From NCBI GenBank assembly GCA_013152615.1, contig JAADGA010000115.1, forward strand, positions 1-6,565: DNA of 6,565 bases, in the 5' to 3' direction. The DNA is from Alphaproteobacteria bacterium (lineage in GTDB: Bacteria; Pseudomonadota; Alphaproteobacteria; Sphingomonadales; Emcibacteraceae). A model generated the notes under the pieces. That model did no database searches and was not told where the DNA came from. It worked only from the letters and a program-made list of their open reading frames with translations. Made by a program: the position numbers and the translations under genes. Shown piece by piece: positions 1 through 4,881 of the stretch (the first letter of the stretch is position 1; every line of letters begins with the position of its first letter).

Positions 1-52
1 CGCGGACGGCAGGGACCCCGCGTGACAGGGCGGTGTTCAGCGCCACAACTTA
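1..52. other. Left edge, no assignable gene
   Basis: No gene can be supported here. Two plus-strand frames run from the window edge into stops near 49-60, so this could be the tail of an upstream gene. On the minus strand a GTG at 46-44 opens a frame that stays open to the edge (reads roughly MALNTALSRGVPAVR), which could be the start of a divergent gene. No Shine-Dalgarno sequence precedes that GTG, so neither reading is secure. Confidence 0.2.
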
Positions 53-73
53 AATATTGACGTTGTCAACATT
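53..73. promoter_or_regulatory. Inverted repeat, likely TetR operator
   Basis: Arms AATATTGAC (53-61) and GTCAACATT (65-73) are reverse complements except at one position (A56/C70), with a 3-base centre. The inner TTGAC/GTCAA part is perfect. Size and symmetry fit a dimeric TetR-family binding site. It covers the -35 box of the promoter for the TetR gene that follows, which suggests negative autoregulation. The symmetry is seen directly; the assignment to this regulator is inference from proximity. Confidence 0.6.
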
Positions 74-85
74 ACGGTAGATAAT
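57..85 (+). promoter_or_regulatory. Sigma70-like promoter of the tetR-terB pair
   Basis: A -35 box TTGACG (57-62) and a -10 box GATAAT (80-85) are separated by exactly 17 bp; each differs from consensus at one position. Transcription would start near 92, leaving an untranslated leader of about 70 bases before the TTG start at 162. The -35 box lies inside the inverted repeat at 53-73, so a bound repressor would block RNA polymerase. Confidence 0.6.
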
Positions 86-110
86 TAGCCGTGTTCTGTC
101 GCCGGAAGTG

Positions 111-140
111 GTGAGTTGTCGGAATTAGTGAGTTATCCGG
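111..140 (+). repeat. Imperfect direct repeat in the tetR leader
   Basis: GTGAGTTGTCGG (111-122) is followed by GTGAGTTATCCGG (128-140), a 17-bp offset with two differences. It lies in the transcribed leader just before the regulator. It could be a second protein-binding site or simply a local duplication. Confidence 0.35.
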
Positions 141-148
141 GGGATAGT

Positions 149-169
149 ATGGGAATTTCAATTGAATAA
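149..169 (+). other. Six-codon upstream ORF overlapping the tetR start
   Basis: An ATG at 149 opens a tiny frame (MGISIE, stop TAA at 167-169) that overlaps the TTG start of the regulator at 162 in another frame. A GGGGGA stretch (139-144) precedes it at short spacing. If translated, ribosomes would terminate 3-5 bases past the TTG and could re-initiate there, coupling regulator synthesis to the small ORF. Only the arrangement is visible; translation is unproven. Confidence 0.25.
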
Positions 170-806
170 ACGATGTTGTCCCCAAGGCAGAAAATCATAT
201 CATCACGGTCATCTGCGCGAGACCCTGATTGAGTCTGCGTTGGAAATCCTGACAGAAGGAACGGTGAGTGACCTGAGCCTCAGGGCGCTTGCCCGCCGGG
301 TCGGGGTATCGCAGACGGCCCCCTATCGGCATTTCGCGGATAAGGACGCCCTGATTGCGGTGCTGAAGGAAGAGGGCATGCGCAAACTTGGTGATGGCAT
401 GCGGTCGCTGATGGCAACTGAAAAGGACCCGATGATTCGTCTGCGCAAGCTGGCTATGGTATATGTGGAATTTGCCAGGGATTACCCGGCTCATTTCAAG
501 GTTATGTTTGAATATGAGCTGGGAGATTACAATAAATATCATGACTTTCTTGAAATTTCCGATAAAAATTTTCTGTATTTTCGGAAAACGGTCAATGAAT
601 GTCTGGCCCTGCCGGGGGCGCGGGAGATTGATCCGGCCGTGGCCCAGTTCAGTGCCTGGTCCATGGTTCACGGTCTGTCGGTATTATTAATGAATCAATC
701 CTTGATAAAATATATAAAGGAAGATCATTTTGTCCATTTAGGCGAAAGAGACCAGATCGCCGAGCAGGTTACTGAATTTTTTTGCAATTCCCTGCTCAAG
801 TCATAA
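162..806 (+). CDS. TetR/AcrR-family transcriptional regulator (WHG type)
   Basis: A 214-residue DNA-binding repressor-type protein, normal size for the family. The N-terminal motif SYHHGHLRETLIESA (12-26) opens the first helix; residues about 38-58 (LSLRALARRVGVSQTAPYRHF) form the helix-turn-helix, followed by DKDALIAVL. The C-terminal ligand domain carries WSMVHG (167-171 core), the hallmark of the WHG-type TetR C-terminal domain. The start is TTG at 162, with GGGA at 151-154 as ribosome site; the frame is closed by a stop at 129-131, and the next Met (residue 73) would remove the helix-turn-helix. The gene sits under a promoter overlapped by an inverted repeat, so autorepression is likely. 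The second half is AT-richer than neighbouring genes. Its ligand cannot be deduced. A TerB-like gene follows 24 bp downstream, probably co-transcribed. Confidence 0.9.
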   Translation: MNKRCCPQGRKSYHHGHLRETLIESALEILTEGTVSDLSLRALARRVGVSQTAPYRHFADKDALIAVLKEEGMRKLGDGMRSLMATEKDPMIRLRKLAMVYVEFARDYPAHFKVMFEYELGDYNKYHDFLEISDKNFLYFRKTVNECLALPGAREIDPAVAQFSAWSMVHGLSVLLMNQSLIKYIKEDHFVHLGERDQIAEQVTEFFCNSLLKS

Positions 807-830
807 ATTTATTCTCAGGAAAGTATATTC

Positions 831-1301
831 ATGTCTATATTAAAAAAACTAAGTATTTTTGTGCATAATAATGCGGCCCCCCATTCCCCGGGCGGCGATA
901 GCGTCCGCGACGTCGATAAGGAAAATCTTGCAGCTGCCGCACTGATGGTGGAGGTTGCCGCCTATGATGGCCAGATTTCATCCTGTGAGCGGGGCCGTAT
1001 TCTCAATCTGCTGGAACACCGGCTGGGATTGTCCCGGGATGAGGCGATTGAGCTTTTTGTCGAAGCCCTTGCCGCCCAGACTGACTCCACCCATATTCTT
1101 GGTTTTACCCGGGAGATAAAAGATCATTTCGATGAAACCGGACGGGAAAACATCCTCGAACTGATGTGGGAAGTGGTTTTCGCCGATGGCAAAGAGGATG
1201 ATTATGAAAGCAACCTGCTGCGCCGGGTGTCGGGCCTGCTTTATATCTCTGACAAGCGCAATGGCCAGATCAAAAAAAAGGTGAAGGCCCGGCGGCAATA
1301 G
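831..1301 (+). CDS. TerB-family (tellurite resistance-like) protein
   Basis: A 156-residue, mostly helical cytoplasmic protein of the TerB family. The family was named from tellurite-resistance operons, but single copies outside ter clusters are common and their role is poorly defined. Two related halves are visible: residues 37-69 (LMVEVAAYDGQIS...HRLGLS) and 111-140 (LMWEVVFADGKED...GLLYIS). Each holds an acidic Asp-Gly motif (46-47 and 119-120) on a similar helical scaffold, as in TerB, where conserved acidic residues are thought to bind metal. Residues 1-30 form a polar, probably disordered lead, and the tail is strongly basic (KKKVKARRQ). The ATG at 831 has AGGA at 817-820. No terC, terD or terE is nearby, so tellurite resistance should not be assumed. 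It probably shares the tetR transcript. Confidence 0.8.
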   Translation: MSILKKLSIFVHNNAAPHSPGGDSVRDVDKENLAAAALMVEVAAYDGQISSCERGRILNLLEHRLGLSRDEAIELFVEALAAQTDSTHILGFTREIKDHFDETGRENILELMWEVVFADGKEDDYESNLLRRVSGLLYISDKRNGQIKKKVKARRQ

Positions 1302-1306
1302 CGGTT

Positions 1307-1323
1307 ATATCCGGATATTTTTC
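1307..1323 (+). terminator. Weak terminator-like palindrome after the TerB-like gene
   Basis: ATATCCGGATAT (1307-1318) is a perfect 12-bp palindrome just after the stop and runs into a short T tract (1318-1322). As an RNA hairpin it would have almost no loop, so it is a poor intrinsic terminator; it might instead be a protein-binding palindrome. Confidence 0.2.
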
Positions 1324-1340
1324 TGAATAGAGATGATTTT

Positions 1341-1376
1341 TTGTTGTATCCTGTTTGATAGATGTATATGCAGGAT
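1341..1376 (+). promoter_or_regulatory. Candidate fdxA promoter with inverted repeat
   Basis: TTGTTG (1341-1346) and TATATG (1365-1370) are a weak -35/-10 pair 18 bp apart. ATCCTG (1348-1353) and CAGGAT (1371-1376) are perfect 6-base inverted arms that flank the -10 box. In addition ATAGATGT occurs at 1358-1365 and again at 1382-1389, a 24-bp offset. The region from 1302 to 1423 contains no gene, so a promoter for fdxA is expected, but this exact pair is tentative. Confidence 0.3.
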
Positions 1377-1423
1377 TAGAAATAGATGTTATCCCGGCAC
1401 CGGGGAATTATAAGGAGAGAGCC

Positions 1424-1759
1424 ATGACTTATTTGGTTACAGAGGCATGTATAAAATGTAAATATACCGACTGCGTGGAAGTCTGTCCGGTGGACTGCTT
1501 TTACGAAGGCGAAAATATGCTGGTGATCAACCCGGATGAGTGTATTGACTGTGGGGTTTGTGAACCGGAATGCCCGACCGAGGCGATCTTGCCGGATACC
1601 GAAGACGGTCTGGAAAAATGGTATGAGATTAACGAGAAATATGCGGCATTATGGCCAAATATTACCGAAAAGATTGACGCGCTGCCCGGTGCGGACGATG
1701 TGCAGGATACTCCGAATAAACTTGCTGACCTGAGCGCAAAGCCCGGGGCCGGCACCTGA
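1424..1759 (+). CDS. fdxA: Seven-iron ferredoxin FdxA ([3Fe-4S][4Fe-4S])
   Basis: A small soluble electron carrier of 111 residues, the usual size for FdxA/ferredoxin II. The cysteine pattern matches Azotobacter FdI shifted by one for the initiator Met: C9, C17 and C50 fit the [3Fe-4S] cluster; C21, C40, C43 and C46 fit the [4Fe-4S] cluster; C12 and C25 are the two extra cysteines. [19 protein letters not shown] and [12 protein letters not shown] are family signatures. The C-terminal extension ([21 protein letters not shown]) is the DUF3470-type region, after which the tail diverges from the common ending. The ATG at 1424 was chosen because AAGGAGAG lies at 1412-1419 and homology begins there; the frame stays open further upstream but that stretch is not ferredoxin-like. 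It probably forms its own transcription unit. Its redox partner is not encoded nearby. Confidence 0.95.
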   Translation: MTYLVTEACIKCKYTDCVEVCPVDCFYEGENMLVINPDECIDCGVCEPECPTEAILPDTEDGLEKWYEINEKYAALWPNITEKIDALPGADDVQDTPNKLADLSAKPGAGT

Positions 1760-1811
1760 TCCCGACATCCCGGCTACTCCCGGCTATTGGCGGGTAACCC
1801 CGACCCGGGAT
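1760..1811 (+). repeat. GC-rich short tandem repeat and hairpin after fdxA
   Basis: Three degenerate units follow one another directly after the fdxA stop: TCCCGACA (1760-1767), TCCCGGCTAC (1768-1777) and TCCCGGCTAT (1778-1787). ATCCCGG (1767-1773) is exactly complementary to CCGGGAT (1805-1811), and an inner CGGGT/ACCCG pair (1791-1795/1803-1807) offers an alternative fold. Only three T residues follow, so it is at best a weak intrinsic terminator for fdxA. Confidence 0.35.
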
Positions 1812-1827
1812 TTGCCAAATCTGCCGT

Positions 1828-1855
1828 TTGATATTGACAATAGAGAATTTATCAT
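1828..1855 (+). promoter_or_regulatory. Candidate promoter of the gadCB operon
   Basis: TTGATA (1828-1833) and TATCAT (1850-1855), each 5/6 to consensus, stand 16 bp apart. Transcription would begin near 1862 and leave a long leader of about 170 bases before gadC. A second -35-like TTGACA lies at 1834-1839 without a well-spaced -10. TATTG-A-CAATA (1832-1842) is an inverted repeat overlapping these boxes and includes ATATTGAC (1831-1838), identical to half of the putative TetR operator at 54-61. Regulation by that TetR protein is therefore possible but unproven. Confidence 0.35.
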
Positions 1856-1930
1856 CATCTGTTTATAGGGTATAGTCATTCGTGGCGTGATATTGGCCTT
1901 TATGCCCTGTTCGGGAGACGTCTTCTGACG

Positions 1931-1967
1931 GGGGGCCATGTCATTGTCTGGCGGGGGCTATGTCATT
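1931..1967 (+). repeat. 15-bp direct repeat in the gadC leader
   Basis: GGGGGCCATGTCATT (1931-1945) and GGGGGCTATGTCATT (1953-1967) differ at one base and are offset by 22 bp, close to two helical turns, so both copies face the same side of the DNA. A shorter relative, AGTCATT, lies at 1874-1880. The spacing suggests paired regulator sites. The second copy, continued as GGCTATGTCATTAA (1956-1969), closely resembles the tandem units downstream of gadB (GGCTTTTGTCATTAA). Confidence 0.5.
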
Positions 1968-1987
1968 AAAATCAGAGATTATTTTCA

Positions 1988-2035
1988 ATGAATAATTTGA
2001 TGAAAAACAGGTGGCGCAAGGCTGTCGGTTCATGA
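1988..2035 (+). other. 15-codon leader ORF overlapping the gadC start (ATGA)
   Basis: An ATG at 1988 opens a frame reading MNNLMKNRWRKAVGS. Its TGA stop (2033-2035) overlaps the ATG proposed for gadC (2032-2034) as ATGA, the classic arrangement for translational coupling. A second in-frame ATG lies at 2000. The ribosome site ahead of 1988 is weak, and the peptide has no run of codons that would suggest an attenuator. The geometry is visible; expression is inference. Confidence 0.3.
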
Positions 2036-3456
2036 GTGCGCCGCAACTACACAATATCGGGCAAAGTCCTCATATTGGTGTGGTCAAGCTTACTCTTATG
2101 ACGGCGGCGTTGTTCCTGACCCTGCGTAATATGCCGATGATGGCCGCCACCGGCATGAATATGGTATTTTTCAACGCGATCACGGTTTTTGCCTTTCTGG
2201 TCCCGATTGCGCTGGTGTCGGCGGAACTCGCCACGGCCTGGCCGAAGAACGGGGTTTTCCACTGGGTTGAAGAGGCCTTTGGCACCCGGTGGGGACTTAC
2301 GGCGGTATGGCTGCAATGGGTGCAAAGCCTGTTTGGCATTACTTCAATTCTGTCTTATGTCGCGGCGAGTCTGGCCTATGCCATTGATCCTGCGCTGGCG
2401 GGATCGCGTATTTTTATCGTCGGGGTGATTCTGGCGGTCTACTGGACCGCGACAGTGATGAATTTGCGCGGCATGCGGGCTTCCGGCCGGATTTCCAGTG
2501 TGTGTCTGGGGGCCGGGGTATTGTTGCCTGCCGGAATATTGATCGGTTTGGCCGGGCTTTATGTGATACAGGGACATCCGGTCCATTTAAATCTGACTTT
2601 GAGCGCAGATAACTGGCTGCCGTTGACCGGGGGCAGACAGAATCTGGTGCTGTTCCTGAGCTTTATTTTCGGTGTGGTCGGCATTGAGGTTTCGGCCAGT
2701 CATGCCAGAGAGGTGCGCAATGTTCGCCGCAGCTATCCGGTGGCGGTATTTTCGGCGGCTCTGCTGGGTTTTATCCTGACGCTGTTTGGCGGACTGGCGG
2801 TGGCGGCGGTGGTTTCGACCAATCAACTGGATCTGGTTTCCGGCAGTGTTCAGGCGCTGCAGATATTGCTCAATATCTGGCATCTGGGCTGGTTATTGCC
2901 GCTGATCGCTGTTCTGGTCGCGCTTGGTGCGGCGGGACAGGTCAGCACCTGGATTGTCGGCCCGGTCAAGGGGCTGTGGGCCGCCGGTAGCGCCGGTAAT
3001 CTGCCGCCGCAATTGCAGGCGTGCAATGCCAACGGCGTGCCGCGCAACCTGTTGATGCTACAGGCCGCCCTGATGAGCGTTGTCGCGCTGGTGTTTCTGG
3101 TCGTCCCCTCGGTCAACGGCGCTTTCCTGTTGCTGACATCGGCGGCGGTTATCCTCTATGCGGTGATGTATCTGCTGTTGTTTGCCGCCGCGATCCGCCT
3201 GCGCTACAGCCATGCGGACACGGTTCGGCCTTACCGGATTCCCGGCGGGCGCGTCTGGGGATTATGGCTGGTGGCGGGGACTGGTTTTGTCACGACCCTT
3301 GCCTGTCTTCTTATTGGTTTTCTGCCCCCCGGCGCCATGATAGCCCCGGTGCCTTATGTGCTGGCCATGTTCGCCAGCCTGGTGGTGATGCTGGTCATGC
3401 CGCAGCTGTTATATCACTGGCGTCGCCCTGAATGGGCCGCCCCCAACATGGAGTAA
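2032..3456 (+). CDS. gadC: GadC-type glutamate:GABA antiporter (APC family)
   Basis: An inner-membrane amino acid antiporter that would exchange external glutamate for internal GABA. The 474-residue protein is hydrophobic, consistent with about 12 helices. Motifs shared with E. coli GadC include the broken first helix around 31-41 (LRNMPMMAATG), the SAELATAWPKNGVFHWV stretch (63-79), GIEVSASHAREV (217-228), STWIVGPVKG (305-314), NGVPRNL (334-340) and YRIPGG (401-406). ATG 2032 is preferred, with AAGG at 2018-2021; GTG 2011 in frame would add seven residues but lacks a ribosome site. The last helix ends near residue 461 and only about 13 residues follow, so the roughly 40-residue C-terminal plug that gates E. 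coli GadC is absent. The next gene starts 5 bp later, so no plug is hidden by a frameshift. Adjacent gadB makes GABA antiport the best reading; exact substrate remains inferred. Confidence 0.88.
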   Translation: MSAPQLHNIGQSPHIGVVKLTLMTAALFLTLRNMPMMAATGMNMVFFNAITVFAFLVPIALVSAELATAWPKNGVFHWVEEAFGTRWGLTAVWLQWVQSLFGITSILSYVAASLAYAIDPALAGSRIFIVGVILAVYWTATVMNLRGMRASGRISSVCLGAGVLLPAGILIGLAGLYVIQGHPVHLNLTLSADNWLPLTGGRQNLVLFLSFIFGVVGIEVSASHAREVRNVRRSYPVAVFSAALLGFILTLFGGLAVAAVVSTNQLDLVSGSVQALQILLNIWHLGWLLPLIAVLVALGAAGQVSTWIVGPVKGLWAAGSAGNLPPQLQACNANGVPRNLLMLQAALMSVVALVFLVVPSVNGAFLLLTSAAVILYAVMYLLLFAAAIRLRYSHADTVRPYRIPGGRVWGLWLVAGTGFVTTLACLLIGFLPPGAMIAPVPYVLAMFASLVVMLVMPQLLYHWRRPEWAAPNME

Positions 3457-3461
3457 ATATT

Positions 3462-4832
3462 ATGGTTAAAAAGCTATGCCCTGATCTTGATCTCAGTCCG
3501 GCTTACGGATCGCGGGCGATGACGGAGCCTATTCCCAAATATACCCTGCCCGAAGGCGAAATGCTGCCCGAGACGGCATACCGGCTGATCCATGATGAAT
3601 TGATGCTTGACGGCAATGCCCGGCTTAATCTTGCGACTTTCGTCACCACCTGGATGGAGCCCGAGGCCGAGCGGCTGATGAAGGAAACCTTCGACAAGAA
3701 TATGATCGACAAGGATGAATATCCCCAGACCGCGGAAATCGAGACGCGCTGTGTCAATATGGTGGCCCGCCTGTTCAATGCCAATGAGGATGAGGCGGCG
3801 GTCGGGGTGTCGGCAATTGGCTCCAGCGAGGCGGTGATGCTGGCCGGGATGGCGCTGAAATGGCGCTGGCGCAAACGTCGGGAGGCTGCGGGCAAGTCCA
3901 CCAGTCGCCCCAACCTGATCCTTGGTGCCAATGTTCAGGTGGTATGGGAGAAATTTTGCCGCTATTGGGAGGTCGAGCCGCGCTATATCCCGATGCATGA
4001 GGGCCGTTACGTTATCAGCCCGGAAGAGGTCATTGAGCGCATTGATGAAAATACCATTGGCGTGGTTGCCATTCTCGGCACCACCTTTACCGGTGAGTTC
4101 GAACCGATCGAGGCAATCCATGATGCCGTCGTCCGTCATAATGCCGCTCATGATCTGGCGGTGCCGCTTCATATTGACGCCGCCAGCGGGGGTTTTGTCG
4201 CACCGTTCATTCACCCGGAGCTGCGCTGGGATTTTCGCCTGCCCAATGTCGTTTCCATCAATGTCTCCGGTCATAAATATGGTCTGGTTTATCCCGGCAT
4301 TGGCTGGGCGGTGTGGCGCGACCAGCAGCATCTGCCCGAAGAATTGGTGTTTCATGTCAATTATCTGGGTGGTGATATGGCGACCTTCACCCTTAATTTC
4401 TCCCGCCCCGGTAATCAGATTGTCGGGCAATATTATAATTTTCTGCGCCTTGGCCGGAATGGCTATACCCGCATCATGGCAACTTTACGCGATATCGCCA
4501 CCGATCTTTCCGGGCGCATCGCCGCCCTCGGGCCGTTCGATCTGTTGAGTGACGGCAGCATGATCCCGGTATTCGCTTTCTGCCTTAAAGACCCGTCGCG
4601 CTATTCGGTATATGATGTTTCTGAACGTCTGCGCATCCGGGGCTGGCAGGTGCCGGCTTATACCATGCCGCCGGATGCTGATGCCGTTGCCGTGCTGCGC
4701 ATCGTTGTCCGTGAAGGGTTTTCCCGCGATATGGCCGACATGCTGATCGCCGATATGACGAAGGTCGTGGCTGAGCTTGACAGCGTCCCGCCGACGCAGC
4801 CCAAAGCCGCTGACAGCGGGTTCTGTCATTAG
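3462..4832 (+). CDS. gadB: Glutamate decarboxylase (PLP-dependent)
   Basis: Converts glutamate to GABA and CO2 in the cytoplasm, consuming a proton. The 456-residue group II PLP decarboxylase aligns along its length with E. coli GadA/GadB (466 residues). Lys272 in SGHKYG is the PLP Schiff-base lysine; HIDAASGG (237-244) carries the aspartate (D239) that contacts the PLP ring nitrogen; T59 in LATF and D83 in IDKDEYPQ correspond to E. coli substrate-site residues T62 and D86; Q159 lies in the PLP stacking region. RLRIRGWQVPAYT (389-401) is a further GAD signature. The protein ends FCH, placing a histidine where E. coli has His465, which binds PLP and inactivates the enzyme at neutral pH. The ATG at 3462 has GGAG at 3450-3453, inside the last gadC codons, so the two genes form an operon. 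The final codons lie in a 16-bp tandem repeat. Confidence 0.96.
   Translation: MVKKLCPDLDLSPAYGSRAMTEPIPKYTLPEGEMLPETAYRLIHDELMLDGNARLNLATFVTTWMEPEAERLMKETFDKNMIDKDEYPQTAEIETRCVNMVARLFNANEDEAAVGVSAIGSSEAVMLAGMALKWRWRKRREAAGKSTSRPNLILGANVQVVWEKFCRYWEVEPRYIPMHEGRYVISPEEVIERIDENTIGVVAILGTTFTGEFEPIEAIHDAVVRHNAAHDLAVPLHIDAASGGFVAPFIHPELRWDFRLPNVVSINVSGHKYGLVYPGIGWAVWRDQQHLPEELVFHVNYLGGDMATFTLNFSRPGNQIVGQYYNFLRLGRNGYTRIMATLRDIATDLSGRIAALGPFDLLSDGSMIPVFAFCLKDPSRYSVYDVSERLRIRGWQVPAYTMPPDADAVAVLRIVVREGFSRDMADMLIADMTKVVAELDSVPPTQPKAADSGFCH
4811..4828 (+). terminator. Hairpin at the 3' end of gadB
   Basis: TGACAG (4811-4816) and CTGTCA (4823-4828) are perfect inverted arms around a 6-base loop, ending two codons before completion of the gadB stop. 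No T run follows, so it is not a standard intrinsic terminator. It may stabilise the transcript end, or be a chance result of the repeat sequence it overlaps. Confidence 0.25.
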
Positions 4833-4881
4833 TGGCTTTTGTCATTAACAGACTTTGTCATTAACGGCTTTTGTCATTAAT
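4818..4881. repeat. Four tandem 16-bp units at the gadB/MATE junction
   Basis: Units 4818-4833, 4834-4849, 4850-4865 and 4866-4881 keep an exact 16-bp period with the core TGTCATTA in all four; the second and fourth differ at one base only. The first encodes Gly-Phe-Cys-His and the TAG stop of gadB. Because three units equal 48 bases, the fourth returns to the gadB frame and encodes the same four residues and a TAA. The stop codon of the convergent MATE gene (complement of 4877-4879) lies in the fourth unit. The array fills the whole gap between the two convergent genes. It could be replication slippage or a repeated protein-binding site. Confidence 0.85.

Noticed and set aside
831..1301. A tellurite-resistance operon
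   Set aside because: Only a single TerB-like gene is present, with no terA, terC, terD, terE or terZ in the window, so the phenotype cannot be claimed.
1355..1423. N-terminal extension of the ferredoxin
   Set aside because: The 23 extra residues are not ferredoxin-like and the strong AAGGAGAG site directly precedes the ATG at 1424.
3432..3461. Earlier GadB start overlapping gadC
   Set aside because: The ATG at 3462 has a good ribosome site (GGAG 3450-3453); the earlier start would overlap the gadC coding end and adds residues without similarity to GAD.
3440..3470. Missing GadC C-plug caused by a frameshift
   Set aside because: There is no room for it: the gadB start follows 5 bp after the gadC stop, and the downstream sequence is clearly GadB.
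3474..4430. Minus-strand open frame of 318 codons antisense to gadB
   Set aside because: It lies wholly within a convincingly identified GadB gene, its translation resembles no protein I recognise, and it arises from the codon bias of the real frame.
4818..4881. Possible CRISPR array
   Set aside because: The four 16-bp units are directly joined without unique spacers, are too short, and no cas gene is present.
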